DNA of 64,000 bases from an uncultured Campylobacter sp. (GTDB lineage: Bacteria > Campylobacterota > Campylobacteria > Campylobacterales > Campylobacteraceae). Numbering within the stretch: the stretch's first letter is position 1; the number at the start of each line of letters is the position of its first letter. Under the pieces are notes generated by a model. It saw only the letters and a list, made by a program, of their open reading frames with translations, searched no databases and was not told the DNA's origin. Below are positions 17,026-26,064 of the stretch, one piece after another. The position numbers and the translations under genes were made by a program. The stretch lies in NCBI RefSeq assembly GCF_937996225.1, contig NZ_CALKTC010000009.1, positions 4,489 through 68,488 on the forward strand, in the 5' to 3' direction.

Positions 17026-17261
17026 AGGCTCTCCTTTTAAGTAGAATTAAAAACAGAATTTTAACGATGAAGAGTAAATGGACGGCGCTTGAAGCGGGAG
17101 GAATCTTATAAATTCTAAAGGAACTTTGGATGTGAAGCGCTGCGGATATCGCTTTGAATTTTGGGGATTTCGCTGCAAGCTAGAATTTCATTGCGAATGA
17201 GAATTTTGCTATTTGCAAGAATTTTACGAGAAAATTTCTGTTAGTAGGATTTAAAAGCTTG

Positions 17262-17307
17262 AAATTCAAAGCCCTTGGAATTTTGAAATTCCAAGGGCTT
17301 TGAATTT
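17262..17307 (-). terminator. Long perfect hairpin between the TonB receptor and creD
   Basis: Arms 17262-17283 and 17286-17307 are a perfect 22-bp inverted repeat with only two bases between them. Each arm contains two RAATTY sites (AAATTC and GAATTT). It follows the receptor stop by 56 bases on the minus strand and separates it from creD. The 340-base gap holds nothing else recognisable. Confidence 0.8.
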
Positions 17308-17362
17308 TTAAAATTTCGCCGCTTTAGCGTGCAAAATTTCGTGCCGTCATCTCGCGTAAGCT

Positions 17363-19432
17363 TTAAAATTTATACGCCACGCTTAGCTTGAAATTTCGTC
17401 CCGGCTCCCAGTCGATAGCGTTTGAATCTCCGGTAAAATCGGCGCTGCGCTGCGAGTGCGACGCGTAGGCTTTATCAAAGAGATTGTAAACGCCCGCGTT
17501 GATCTCAAGCCCTTTAAATCGCCCGCTATCCGGAGCGTAGGTCACATATAGATCGTGAACCGCGTAGCTAGGCACCTTGGTTTTTTCGTCGCTAGCTGCG
17601 GAGGCTACGTTTTTGGAGTCGAAAAAGAGCAAGTTATAGCCCAGCAGTAGATCCGCCGCAGAGATTGCGTACTCGGCATTGAAGGTGTATTTATCGCCAT
17701 AGTCGCGGTAGCCGATGATGTTTGAGCTTAGATAGCCCGAGCCGCTGCGCACGCGGTCTTTATATTCTACGTGCTGGTGGGTATAGCCCGCAGCAAGGCT
17801 CAAATCATCTAATATCAATCTTGCGAAAAGCTCGACGCCGTCAATGTCCGCACCGCCTGCATTAGCCCTGCATAAGGTATTTGCTGCTCCTCCCGGGCAG
17901 CCGATAACGCCGCCGCGAGCATTGTTATCTACGATGAGATTTTTATATTCCGTCCTGAAATACTTCGCAGTTAGGCTTACCGAGGAATTCTCTCCTAGAT
18001 CGCTTTTGTAGCGACCGCCTATTTCGTAGGCGTTACCCGTAGTGGCTTTTAAATTTTCGTTAGCCATCCAGCTTAGCGGTCTGCCGCGGCTAGTGCCCGC
18101 AGCCATCATGCTCTCCATTACGTCAGGTCCTCTAAATACTCGCGCATAGCTCGCAAACGCTCCAAATCCCGCGCCAATCTCGTAATCAAGCGCCAAGGCG
18201 GGGCTCACTTCGTCGAATTTATATTTGTAGCTAGAGATATTAGCACCTCTGCCGTTATAAGTCTTTAGCTCGTGCCTTTCGTAGCGCACGCCGGGAGTTA
18301 CCGTAAGCCCGCCGTAGTGCATAGCATCCTCGATATAAAAGCTATAATTATCGACCTTCTCGGGGCGTAGATTGCCAGGCTTAACGTAGTTTTCGGAGCG
18401 GTAGTAATCAAAGCCGTAACGCAACGTATGAGCCAAATCGCCCGTTTCAAATTTACTCTTAGCGCCGATTTTGCCGCCTTTGGTCTCGACGCCCCATTTT
18501 ACGTTCGTCGAAGTCGATCCGATGCGTTGATGCTTGGTGTAATATCCCGTGATGTCGAGCTCTAGCAGGTCGCTTGGATTATACGTGTATTTGATCGTGT
18601 GTGTATCGCGCTCGTATTTGCGGTTATCCAGCTGTCCGTTTAGCCATGAGCCGAATTCGGGGCGCAAAGGATACAAGCCTTTATACTGCATATGCTCGGT
18701 AGAGAGCGAAATTTTATGAAAATCCAAAAAGCTATAGCCCGCTTTTAATAAATAATTTATATCGTTGCCGTCGCCGCCCGTAGGCTTGCCGTTGCCCGAT
18801 TCGCCGAAGCCGTATCCGTAGTGCTTAAACGCAGCAAGCATATCTAGGCTATCAAATGCTCTGCCGTAGAGCATCGCACTTTGCGAATAGCCTTCGTTAT
18901 TACTCGTATAGCCCACTTTGAGCTTGGCGCCGATATCCTGACCGTCCTCAAGCATGTCAGAAGCGTCTACCGTCCTGAAGGCAACTGAGCCGCCCAAAGC
19001 GCCCGAGCCGTTCACGACCGAGCGCGCGCCTACATCGACCTCTACGGCTTTGATAAGATCAGGATCGATTAGTAAATCGGCGTTGTGATGGAAGGTATTG
19101 CCGTTTTGCTTCGCGCCGTCAATCGTGATATTTAGACCGCGATCGCTCACGCCGCGCATATAAATTTTTTGATTCATGCCGTTGGTGCCGCCCACATAAA
19201 CGCCTGGGATGTCGCGAAATACATCTTTGACGAGCGTAGCGTTGCGAGTATTGATTTTGATATCATCCACGGTGCTAGGCGTGCTAGAATCGCTAGTAAC
19301 TTCGATTACGCCTAGGCTTTGCGTATTTGAATCCTTGCTTTTGGATGCGTCCGTAGCGCTTGATTTCTCGTCTGCTTGTGCGCTTAAGCAAAGAACTGCG
19401 CACAAGGACAAAGCCAGATGAAATTTTTTCAT
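17363..19432 (-). CDS. TonB-dependent outer-membrane receptor, heme/iron type
   Basis: 689 residues: signal peptide (MKKFHLALSLCAVLCLSAQA), a TonB-box-like LGVIEVTS segment, plug domain with DIPGVYVGGTNGMNQKIYMRG and ALGGSVAFRT, then a 22-strand-type barrel ending in an aromatic KLSVAYKF. The segments FRGPDVMESM and WMANENLKATTG correspond to the FRAP and NPNL region of heme/hemoglobin receptors (HmuR/ChuA type), but FRAP is altered to FRGP. C. jejuni also has the receptor CtuA next to exbB-exbD-tonB, so an iron-protein receptor is an alternative. It is divergent from exbB with Fur-like sequences between them, implying iron repression. The substrate cannot be fixed from sequence. Confidence 0.9.
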   Translation of the reverse strand: MKKFHLALSLCAVLCLSAQADEKSSATDASKSKDSNTQSLGVIEVTSDSSTPSTVDDIKINTRNATLVKDVFRDIPGVYVGGTNGMNQKIYMRGVSDRGLNITIDGAKQNGNTFHHNADLLIDPDLIKAVEVDVGARSVVNGSGALGGSVAFRTVDASDMLEDGQDIGAKLKVGYTSNNEGYSQSAMLYGRAFDSLDMLAAFKHYGYGFGESGNGKPTGGDGNDINYLLKAGYSFLDFHKISLSTEHMQYKGLYPLRPEFGSWLNGQLDNRKYERDTHTIKYTYNPSDLLELDITGYYTKHQRIGSTSTNVKWGVETKGGKIGAKSKFETGDLAHTLRYGFDYYRSENYVKPGNLRPEKVDNYSFYIEDAMHYGGLTVTPGVRYERHELKTYNGRGANISSYKYKFDEVSPALALDYEIGAGFGAFASYARVFRGPDVMESMMAAGTSRGRPLSWMANENLKATTGNAYEIGGRYKSDLGENSSVSLTAKYFRTEYKNLIVDNNARGGVIGCPGGAANTLCRANAGGADIDGVELFARLILDDLSLAAGYTHQHVEYKDRVRSGSGYLSSNIIGYRDYGDKYTFNAEYAISAADLLLGYNLLFFDSKNVASAASDEKTKVPSYAVHDLYVTYAPDSGRFKGLEINAGVYNLFDKAYASHSQRSADFTGDSNAIDWEPGRNFKLSVAYKF

Positions 19433-19440
19433 ACGAAACT

Positions 19441-19600
19441 CCTAAATGATAATTAAGATTAAAAAACGGTAAATAATATAAAATTAATCCTTTATTTTAT
19501 ATTAATTATCAAGACGTTTTAAAATCATTAGAATTTTATCTCAGAATGCTTTGTTATCATTAAATAAAGCTAAATGATAAAATATAATTTAAATATCTAT
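19441..19600. promoter_or_regulatory. Divergent promoter region with Fur-box-like sequences
   Basis: AT-rich region between the TonB receptor and exbB. AATGATAATTAAGAT (19445-19459), TATTAATTATCAA (19499-19511), TTGTTATCATTAA (19551-19563) and AAATGATAAAATA (19572-19584) each resemble half or more of a GATAATGATAATCATTATC-type Fur operator. TATAAT at 19583-19588 is a candidate -10 for exbB; the reverse strand offers TATTAT-like boxes for the receptor. Matches are by eye and partial. Confidence 0.5.
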
Positions 19601-19709
19601 CATCAAAATTTTAGTAAAAATTAAATCTACTTTTGATAAAATCGCTCATTTTTTTGGCAAGGCGATTTGCTGAATTTATAAAAATTTTTAAAATTTTTAA
19701 GGAGAGCTT

Positions 19710-20138
19710 ATGGGCATTATGGAATTTTTGGCGCATTACGTGGATTACATTATCTTTGCGATCCTCGGATTTATGAGCTTTTTAGTCGTGTGGTTTACTA
19801 TCGAAAGGCTGCTTTTTTATTCGAAGGTTAAGGCGAGCGATTACAAAAGCAAAGCGCTATATGAAGAGGCTCTGACAAAAAATTTAACGACACTTTATAT
19901 TGTTTATTCAAATGCTCCGTATATCGGTCTTTTAGGTACTGTCATCGGCATTATGATCACATTTTTTGATATGAGTACTGCAAGCGGTATCGATACCAAG
20001 GCTATCATGCAGGGTCTTTCGCTTGCGCTTAAAGCTACCGCTACCGGTCTAGTCGTCGCCGTGCCTACGCTCATCATCTACAATGGCTTTGTCCGCAAGG
20101 TAGATGTGCTTCTAAACCGCTACGATGAGGTTAAATAA
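19710..20138 (+). CDS. exbB: ExbB energy-transduction protein
   Basis: 142 residues with three transmembrane helices (about 11-32, 65-87, 105-128), the short form usual in Campylobacterota. The pattern APYIGLLGTVIGIMITF and LSLALKATATGLVVAVPTLIIYN is diagnostic of the MotA/TolQ/ExbB proton channel. With ExbD it turns proton-motive force into TonB movement that opens outer-membrane receptors. A strong AAGGAG site precedes the ATG. Its stop is directly followed by exbD. Confidence 0.95.
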   Translation: MGIMEFLAHYVDYIIFAILGFMSFLVVWFTIERLLFYSKVKASDYKSKALYEEALTKNLTTLYIVYSNAPYIGLLGTVIGIMITFFDMSTASGIDTKAIMQGLSLALKATATGLVVAVPTLIIYNGFVRKVDVLLNRYDEVK

Positions 20139-20522
20139 ATGAGCATTCCTAGACGAGACGGGCTAAATATCGTCCCGTTCATCGACATCATGCTGGTACT
20201 GCTAGCGATTGTGCTTAGCGTTTCGACTTTTATCGCGCAGGGTCATATCAAGGTAAATCTGCCCTCGTCTTCAAGCTCGCAAAATCCGCAAGAGGATAAA
20301 AAAGTTACCATCAAAGTGGATAGCGAATCTAAAATTTATCTAGACGATGTCGAAATAAGCGAGGATGAGCTTGAGAAAAAAATTGCCGCACTCGATAAAA
20401 ACGATCTTGTCGTGTTGAAAAACGATAAGGACTCGAAATTTTCCTCTTTCATTTCTATCATGGATGTCCTAAAAAAGGCGGGCCATGAAAAATTTGCGAT
20501 CGTGACCGAAAAAGAGCAATGA
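20139..20522 (+). CDS. exbD: ExbD energy-transduction protein
   Basis: 127 residues with one transmembrane helix. The sequence LNIVPFIDIMLVLLAIVLSVSTF carries the conserved membrane Asp of ExbD/TolR that takes the proton, followed by a periplasmic domain. The start codon immediately follows the exbB stop, and its own end overlaps tonB by 4 bases, so the three proteins are made in a coupled way. Confidence 0.95.
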   Translation: MSIPRRDGLNIVPFIDIMLVLLAIVLSVSTFIAQGHIKVNLPSSSSSQNPQEDKKVTIKVDSESKIYLDDVEISEDELEKKIAALDKNDLVVLKNDKDSKFSSFISIMDVLKKAGHEKFAIVTEKEQ

Positions 20523-21349
20523 ATAAAGATAGCGCAGTAGGTTTTATCGTATCTTTGGTGCTGCATTGCATCATCGCTGTGGGTGTTTTCGCTCTTTTAT
20601 CGTCGACACCGAAGCCGCCTAGCATGCCCGATATGATAGCCTTTTCCATCGATAGCATAATGGATGATGCCAAGCAGGGCGATATCTCCGATGAGCCCAA
20701 TATCCCGCCTCCTTCCGATCAGTCCGAACCGGAACCTGAGCCAGAGCCCACTCCGCCGGAGCCCGAACCGGAACCGGAACCAACTCCGCCTGAGCCAGAG
20801 CCGATTCCTGAACCGGAGCCTATACCAGAGCCTGTAGTCGAAAAACCGAAACCGGTCGAAAAGCCTAAGCCAAAGCCGGTAGAAAAACCAAAACTGGTTG
20901 AAAAACCTAAGCCTAAAAAAGAGCATAAAGTTCAAAGCAGCGATAGGAATTTAACGGCAAAGTTTGACCCGACAAAGCCTATTTCGCTAGGTAGCGGCGG
21001 GGGCGGCGGCTCCAGTAGCGCAGGTGGCGGTAGTGACGCTATAACAAGCCGCGGCGATCCTAGCAATAGCGATGTTGGCAAGAAAATTTTCGCCATTATT
21101 TCTCGCTACGCGCAGTCGCACTACCCTAAAAATGCCCAACGTATGCGTAAAATCGGCGTCGTAGGCGTGCACTTTACCTATACGGCAAGCGGAGACGTTA
21201 AAGGTCTTCGCGTTACGTCTTCCTCGAATGTCGATTCGCTTGATGAGGGCGCGTTAAGCGCGGTCGAGCGCACCAAAGGTAGCTTTCCAAAGGTCGAGAA
21301 AGATATGGAATTTAACTTTAGCATAAAGTATACGCTAAATTTCAACTAG
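20519..21349 (+). CDS. tonB: TonB protein
   Basis: 276 residues. N-terminal membrane anchor (VSLVLHCIIAVGVFALL, with the His found in TonB helices), then a long Pro/Glu and Pro/Lys spacer (EPEPEP- and EKPKP-type repeats, about 65-140) able to span the periplasm, a Gly/Ser-rich link, and a C-terminal domain (about 190-276) with YPKNAQRMRKIGVVGVHFTY and SLDEGALSAVERT that contacts the TonB box of receptors. It completes the exbB-exbD-tonB operon and presumably powers the divergent receptor. Confidence 0.95.
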   Translation: MNKDSAVGFIVSLVLHCIIAVGVFALLSSTPKPPSMPDMIAFSIDSIMDDAKQGDISDEPNIPPPSDQSEPEPEPEPTPPEPEPEPEPTPPEPEPIPEPEPIPEPVVEKPKPVEKPKPKPVEKPKLVEKPKPKKEHKVQSSDRNLTAKFDPTKPISLGSGGGGGSSSAGGGSDAITSRGDPSNSDVGKKIFAIISRYAQSHYPKNAQRMRKIGVVGVHFTYTASGDVKGLRVTSSSNVDSLDEGALSAVERTKGSFPKVEKDMEFNFSIKYTLNFN

Positions 21350-21381
21350 CCTTAAAGCTTCTACTAAAAACTCCTGCCGGA

Positions 21382-21407
21382 GCGGTAAAATTTTAAAATT
21401 TTACCGC
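21382..21407 (+). terminator. 26-bp palindrome after tonB
   Basis: The sequence from GCGG to CCGC is a perfect 26-base palindrome whose core is AAAATTTTAAAATTTT, so both arms carry RAATTY. It lies 33 bases after the tonB stop and probably ends the operon in either direction. The rest of the 350-base gap to the next gene is AAATTTTA-rich with no gene; TATAAT at 21663-21668 is the likely -10 of the next gene. Confidence 0.65.
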
Positions 21408-21662
21408 CCTTGCCGCTTTATCTTAGCTCGCAAAATTCTATCTCGGCAAAGTGAAATTTTAAAATTTACTGCTCTTACTACCGCTTTTGTCGCTCTGCCG
21501 CATGAGCTTTTATAAGCGGATTGTCGCCGTGAAATTTAAAATTTAAACGGAGAAAATTATGTCTTTTCAAATTTAGCCAAGCAAGCATCTTAGAGCATTA
21601 AAATTTTAAATTTAAGCTGCGAAATTGCTAGGAAATTCCACTGATTTTAATGGAATTTTTAC

Positions 21663-21668
21663 TATAAT
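21663..21668 (+). promoter_or_regulatory. Candidate -10 box of the oxidoreductase operon
   Basis: TATAAT 34 bases upstream of the ATG at 21702, with an AAAGGAAA ribosome site between them. Confidence 0.5.
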
Positions 21669-21701
21669 TTCGTATGAAATTTAAAAGATTAAAGGAAATT
21701 T

Positions 21702-22649
21702 ATGATAGACGTTTACGACTTGGCGGTGATCGGCGGCGGTCCTTGCGGCATCGCTTCCGTAGTAGAAGCCAAAAGAAACGGGCTCGCGCACGTGCTTCTG
21801 CTCGAAAAAGGCGACAACCACTCTCAAACAATTAGGCAGTTTTACAAAGATAAAAAGCGCGTCGATAAAGAATATAAAGGTTTTGACAGCGAGACGCGCG
21901 GCTCTATTTCGTTTGAAACCGGCACGAAAGAGAGCGTGCTAAATTATTTCGACGAGCTCTTAGATAGCGACGAAATCGATACGAATTTCAAAAGTGAGGT
22001 CGAAAAGATCGAAAAGCACGCAGATGAGTTTTATATTACAACTAGCTCGGCTGGATACCGCGCGCGCAATGTCATCGTCGCAATTGGCAGGATGGGCAAG
22101 CCCAATAAGCCCGCTTATAAAATTCCGCCTTCGATCACGCAACGGGTAAATTTCAATCTTGATAAATGCACAATTAATGAAAAAATTCTAGTCGTTGGAG
22201 GCGGTAACTCAGCTGCGGAATACGCTATAGCACTATGTAAAACCAATGTCGTGACGCTTTGCTATCGCAAGGCTAAATTTACCCGCCTAAACGAGACGAA
22301 TGAAAGCGACGTAATGCGCGAGACCAAATACGGCAACATCATCTTGCGCTTAGGTATCGATATAGAGGCTCTTGAGAATGAAAACGGCAAGGTGCTGGTA
22401 AAATTTGATGATGGCACCGAGCTCGTGTTTGACCGCGTGATATACGCGATCGGCGGCACGAGCCCGATCGATTTTCTTAAAAAATGCGGCATCGCTTACG
22501 ACGAAAACGGCGTGCCGATCGTGGATGAAAATCTCCAGACCGCCACTAGCGGGCTTTACGTCGGCGGAGATCTCATCAGCAGAAGCGGCGGATCGATCGT
22601 GGTGGCGATAAATCACGCCCATACCATCATCAAAAATATCCGCAGATGA
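21702..22649 (+). CDS. FAD/NAD(P)-dependent oxidoreductase, YpdA/thioredoxin-reductase-like
   Basis: 315 residues. An FAD-binding GGGPCGIAS motif lies near residue 10 and a second Rossmann motif, ILVVGGGNSAAEYA, near 165 binds NAD(P)H. The late block GLYVGGDLI is the usual FAD-binding end of this family. There is no CxxC redox-active pair, so it is not a true thioredoxin reductase; it is closest to YpdA-like proteins and to the uncharacterised Campylobacter homologues. The electron acceptor is unknown. The stop overlaps the start of the methyltransferase gene by 4 bases (ATGA), so translation is coupled. Confidence 0.88.
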   Translation: MIDVYDLAVIGGGPCGIASVVEAKRNGLAHVLLLEKGDNHSQTIRQFYKDKKRVDKEYKGFDSETRGSISFETGTKESVLNYFDELLDSDEIDTNFKSEVEKIEKHADEFYITTSSAGYRARNVIVAIGRMGKPNKPAYKIPPSITQRVNFNLDKCTINEKILVVGGGNSAAEYAIALCKTNVVTLCYRKAKFTRLNETNESDVMRETKYGNIILRLGIDIEALENENGKVLVKFDDGTELVFDRVIYAIGGTSPIDFLKKCGIAYDENGVPIVDENLQTATSGLYVGGDLISRSGGSIVVAINHAHTIIKNIRR

Positions 22650-23887
22650 GGCTTTATCAGCCAAAAAAGGGTTATCGCTACACGAGCGATACGATTTTTT
22701 TGTGGAATTTTATAAGAAGCTCAGGCGTGCGTAAAGCTGACGCAGCATCGCAGAATGGCTCTTGGGCGCTGGGCTGTGGCGCGGAATTTAAAGACGCGAC
22801 AGATGGAGGCTTTAATGCGCAGTTTTGCGCTTCGGATTTCGCAGGCGGCGAAGCGGAATTTTGCGCCGAGGATTGCGCTTTTAGCAAAGAAGAGTCGTAT
22901 GCCGCTGACCATAGCGCGGAGAATGATCGCGATTTTAGAAGTAAGGGCTGCGCTGAACTTAAGGCGGAATTTAAAAAGGAATTTCAAGAGGCATTTTGGG
23001 CGAAATTTCAAAGCGGACGCTGCAAAAATTCCGATTTCCAAAGCGACAAAGCCTGGCATGCTTTAAAGCCTGATATCGCAAGCGGTGAAAATTTTAAATT
23101 TTGTGACGAGCAAATCGCGCAGCCTTTAGAATCTCAAAAGACGCACGATAAAGATTTCGTGAGCAAATTTGAAGACGCCAAGGTGCGCGAGGATTTTGCT
23201 GCGGAGTGCTTGCGTGACGGCGGGTTTGCAGTTTGCGATGAGCGTAGTTTAAAAAGCGCTCTAAATCCGCGAGCGATATACGGCGACGTGCTGGATGTGG
23301 GCGCAGGATGTGGAATTTTAGGGCTTTTACTAAAGCGCGATTTTAAAAGCATTAATTTAAGCTTGCTAGAAATTCAAGAGCGAAATTTAGAAATCTTAAG
23401 GCTAAATTCTTTGCAAAACGATCTGCCTGCCGAGATTTTGCACGCGGATTTCGCGGAGTTTAAAAGCAAAAAGCGTTTTGACTTTATCGTCTCAAATCCG
23501 CCATTTTATCGTGAGCGCATTTCGCTTAGCAAAGAGCCTCATATGGCGCTTAGTAAGAGCGCAGTAAGCCTTAGCCTACGGGATTTCGTGCGATCTGCGA
23601 ATGCTCATCTTAAGCCTGGTGGCACACTTATTTTTTGCTACGAGGCGGGCAAGCTAGCTAAAATTTGCGAGCTTTTGGGCGAGTTTAGGCTAAATTTGAC
23701 GAGGCTTGGTTTTGTCTATCCTGACATTTCAAAGCCCGCTAAGCTCGCGCTTTTGCAGGCCCGTAAGAACTCGCGCTCGCCCTGTGAGATCGTCCCTCCG
23801 ATCTATGCTAGCGCGCACGGAAAGCGCACCGCACAAGCCCACGCGATCTACAAAAGCGCGGATCTGACGAGCGTGGATTATGAGTGA
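22646..23887 (+). CDS. tRNA1(Val) adenine-N6 methyltransferase-like (TrmN6/Cj0495 type) with large insertion
   Basis: SAM-dependent methyltransferase. The conserved N-terminus MRLYQPKKGYRYTSDT is present, then after a gap the SAM site DVLDVGAGCGILG (from about 214) and the catalytic NPPFY (about 284-288) of N6-adenine methylases; the C-terminal block is complete. Homologues have about 235-250 residues; this has 413. The extra about 170 residues (33-205) are hydrophilic and Cys/Phe/Glu-rich, encoded by sequence with many GAATTT/AAATTC sites. The gene leads the block methyltransferase-YkgJ-TPR-trpC known from C. jejuni (Cj0495-Cj0498 as I recall). The exact tRNA target is inferred from family only. 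Confidence 0.85.
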   Translation: MRLYQPKKGYRYTSDTIFLWNFIRSSGVRKADAASQNGSWALGCGAEFKDATDGGFNAQFCASDFAGGEAEFCAEDCAFSKEESYAADHSAENDRDFRSKGCAELKAEFKKEFQEAFWAKFQSGRCKNSDFQSDKAWHALKPDIASGENFKFCDEQIAQPLESQKTHDKDFVSKFEDAKVREDFAAECLRDGGFAVCDERSLKSALNPRAIYGDVLDVGAGCGILGLLLKRDFKSINLSLLEIQERNLEILRLNSLQNDLPAEILHADFAEFKSKKRFDFIVSNPPFYRERISLSKEPHMALSKSAVSLSLRDFVRSANAHLKPGGTLIFCYEAGKLAKICELLGEFRLNLTRLGFVYPDISKPAKLALLQARKNSRSPCEIVPPIYASAHGKRTAQAHAIYKSADLTSVDYE

Positions 23888-24239
23888 GTTTGGCTTTAGC
23901 TTTGATGCGAGCGCGTGTGAGCGCTGCGGCGGTAAGTGCTGCACGGGAGAGAGCGGCTACATCTGGATAGATGAGAGTGAGATCGCAGCACTTGCGGTAA
24001 AATTTGAAATTTCGCCCGCGGAGCTTAAAAGGACGTATTTGGACAAGATAGGCGCTAGATTTAGCGTAAAAGAAAAGCCCTTTGAAGGCGGTTTGGCGTG
24101 CGTATTTTTTGACGAGGCGCAGCGCAACTGCGGGATTTACGAGCTGCGCCCGAAGCAGTGCTGTAGCTTTCCGTTTTGGGAATATTTTAAAACGCATACT
24201 AAAGAATTGGAGGAAGAATGTATCGGGGTAAGGTTTTAA
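23880..24239 (+). CDS. YkgJ-family cysteine-cluster protein
   Basis: 119 residues with the family's conserved cysteines: CERCGGKCC near the N-terminus and, later, CVFF, NCGIYELRP and CCSFPFW. These are thought to hold a metal or Fe-S cluster; no function is established for the family. It overlaps the methyltransferase end by 8 bases and the TPR gene start by 22 bases, so the three are tightly coupled. Same order as in C. jejuni. Confidence 0.88.
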   Translation: MSEFGFSFDASACERCGGKCCTGESGYIWIDESEIAALAVKFEISPAELKRTYLDKIGARFSVKEKPFEGGLACVFFDEAQRNCGIYELRPKQCCSFPFWEYFKTHTKELEEECIGVRF

Positions 24240-26062
24240 GCGGAATTTTAATCGCGGCGATGATTTTAGCGCCGCAGTATATAAGTGCGGAGAGTGGGAC
24301 GAATGCTGCAGCGGCGAAGCAGTCCGTTACGGATAAAAAGGCGTCTGATAAGAATTCCAGCATTGGCACAAAAAACGGTACAAAAGATGCAATTAAAAAG
24401 AGCTTGATAAATCGCGGCGTAAGCGCTAAAAGTATAACCAAAGAAAAGCTAAACCACGCGATGCGAGCGCAAGAAGACGCCGAGTTAAATTTCGATTTGC
24501 TTACAGCTTTGGAGCTACTGCATAAAGATCCCGTCGCATCGATGTTTTTATACGAAAAGGCATACAATAAAACGGGCTCGTCCGTTTATCTGCTAGAAGC
24601 GCTAAAGACTGCTTTTGCGATCAAAGATCGTAAAAATACGGCGCGCTATTTAAAGCTCGGCGAAAAAAGCCTAAGCTCAGACTCTGAGTATCTGCGAGTA
24701 AAGATCGGCTACTACTTAGGCATTAAAGATAATCTAAATGCTAATACTGCTGCTCTTAAGCTAGTCACCGTAGATCCGGTTTCGCGTAGTTACGCGATCT
24801 TGGCGGCGACATATTATGCGATGGAGAATTTTACTTTAGCCAAAACCTACTTTGAAAAAGCCTATGAGCTAGACAAAACTGACGAAAATCTCATCAGATT
24901 ATGCGACGTGCTGTTAAATAAACTCAATGATTCGGACGGAGCGATCCGCATCATCGAGACGCATAGGCGCATCTACGGCTGCGCCCAGGGTATGGCGTGC
25001 GAGCTGCTAGCTGATGTGTATCGCGCGAATAAGCGCTATTTAGATGTCGCTAAGATCGATGAAGCGTTGTATGAAGCCAAAGGAGATAATAAATTCTTAG
25101 ACGATATGATAGCGATTTATTACTACTCAAACGACTTTGATAAAATAATCGAGCTTTTGAAGAAATACGACTACAAGCGCGAGCTTCTAATCGACGCCTA
25201 CGCGCATAAGAAAGACTATAAAACCGCAATTAAAATGGCACGCGATGAGTTTATGAAGACCAAAAATTACGACTTTTTGGCGATCGAGGCGATCTACGAA
25301 TATGAAAGTGCGGGCAAAAGCGTGGACGCTAAAACCCTGTCTAGCGTAGTGGCAAAATTTGAAAATATCGCGCCGCAGCTTAAAGACCCCGTGCATCTAA
25401 ACTACTACGGATACATTTTAATAGATCACGATTTGGACGTTCGCAAGGGCATCGAGCTCGTCCGCCGCGCTCTACAAAAAGACCCCGACTCACCGTATTA
25501 TCTGGACTCGCTTGCTTGGGGATACTACAAGCTTGGCGAGTGCGACAAGGCTAAAAATGAAATGGCTAAGATCAAAGACGCAGAATTTTTTAATTCCCCC
25601 GAAGGCAAAGAGCATTTAGAGGCGATCGATGCGTGCGCCGCTAGCACAGGCGTAGCGCCGCAGAATTCTATATCGCAAAACCCCTCTACGATAAAAGGCT
25701 CCGCGCCGAAAGATCAGGCGCCGCAAAGCCCGGCAATAAAAACTCATTCGCCTAATTCCATAAAATCTACGGCGCCCGAAAGCTCTGCGTTAGATTCCGC
25801 GCGTCCAAGTCCCACCACAACGCAGAATTTGGCGCCAAAAGACTCCGCTTCGCAAAATTCTGTTGGGTCTGCAAATTCCGCGATTCAAAACCAGACACCA
25901 AATTCCGCGGCTTCTGAAAATTTTGCGACGCCTATAAATTCCGCCGCGCAGAATTCTGCCTCGTCAAGACAAAATTCCGTATCGAGGCAGGATTTTATGC
26001 CAGAGCAAAATTCTACGTCGAAAGAGCCTGCCGGCTCTAAAATCCAGACACCAAAGCAGTAG
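24218..26062 (+). CDS. Exported tetratricopeptide-repeat protein with an Asn/Ser-rich tail
   Basis: 614 residues. The start at 24218 has GGAGG at correct spacing and opens a signal peptide (MYRGKVLSGILIAAMILAPQYISA). Residues about 95-465 hold helical TPR-like repeats (AILAATYYAMENFTLAKTYF, SPYYLDSLAWGYYKLGECDKA), typical of protein-protein scaffolds in the periplasm; C. jejuni has a TPR lipoprotein at the same place, but no lipobox Cys is seen here. The last about 135 residues are a tail of QNS, PNS, ENF and similar units of the RAATTY type, absent from a normal TPR protein. It is 2 bases upstream of trpC. Confidence 0.85.
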   Translation: MYRGKVLSGILIAAMILAPQYISAESGTNAAAAKQSVTDKKASDKNSSIGTKNGTKDAIKKSLINRGVSAKSITKEKLNHAMRAQEDAELNFDLLTALELLHKDPVASMFLYEKAYNKTGSSVYLLEALKTAFAIKDRKNTARYLKLGEKSLSSDSEYLRVKIGYYLGIKDNLNANTAALKLVTVDPVSRSYAILAATYYAMENFTLAKTYFEKAYELDKTDENLIRLCDVLLNKLNDSDGAIRIIETHRRIYGCAQGMACELLADVYRANKRYLDVAKIDEALYEAKGDNKFLDDMIAIYYYSNDFDKIIELLKKYDYKRELLIDAYAHKKDYKTAIKMARDEFMKTKNYDFLAIEAIYEYESAGKSVDAKTLSSVVAKFENIAPQLKDPVHLNYYGYILIDHDLDVRKGIELVRRALQKDPDSPYYLDSLAWGYYKLGECDKAKNEMAKIKDAEFFNSPEGKEHLEAIDACAASTGVAPQNSISQNPSTIKGSAPKDQAPQSPAIKTHSPNSIKSTAPESSALDSARPSPTTTQNLAPKDSASQNSVGSANSAIQNQTPNSAASENFATPINSAAQNSASSRQNSVSRQDFMPEQNSTSKEPAGSKIQTPKQ

Positions 26063-26064
26063 CG

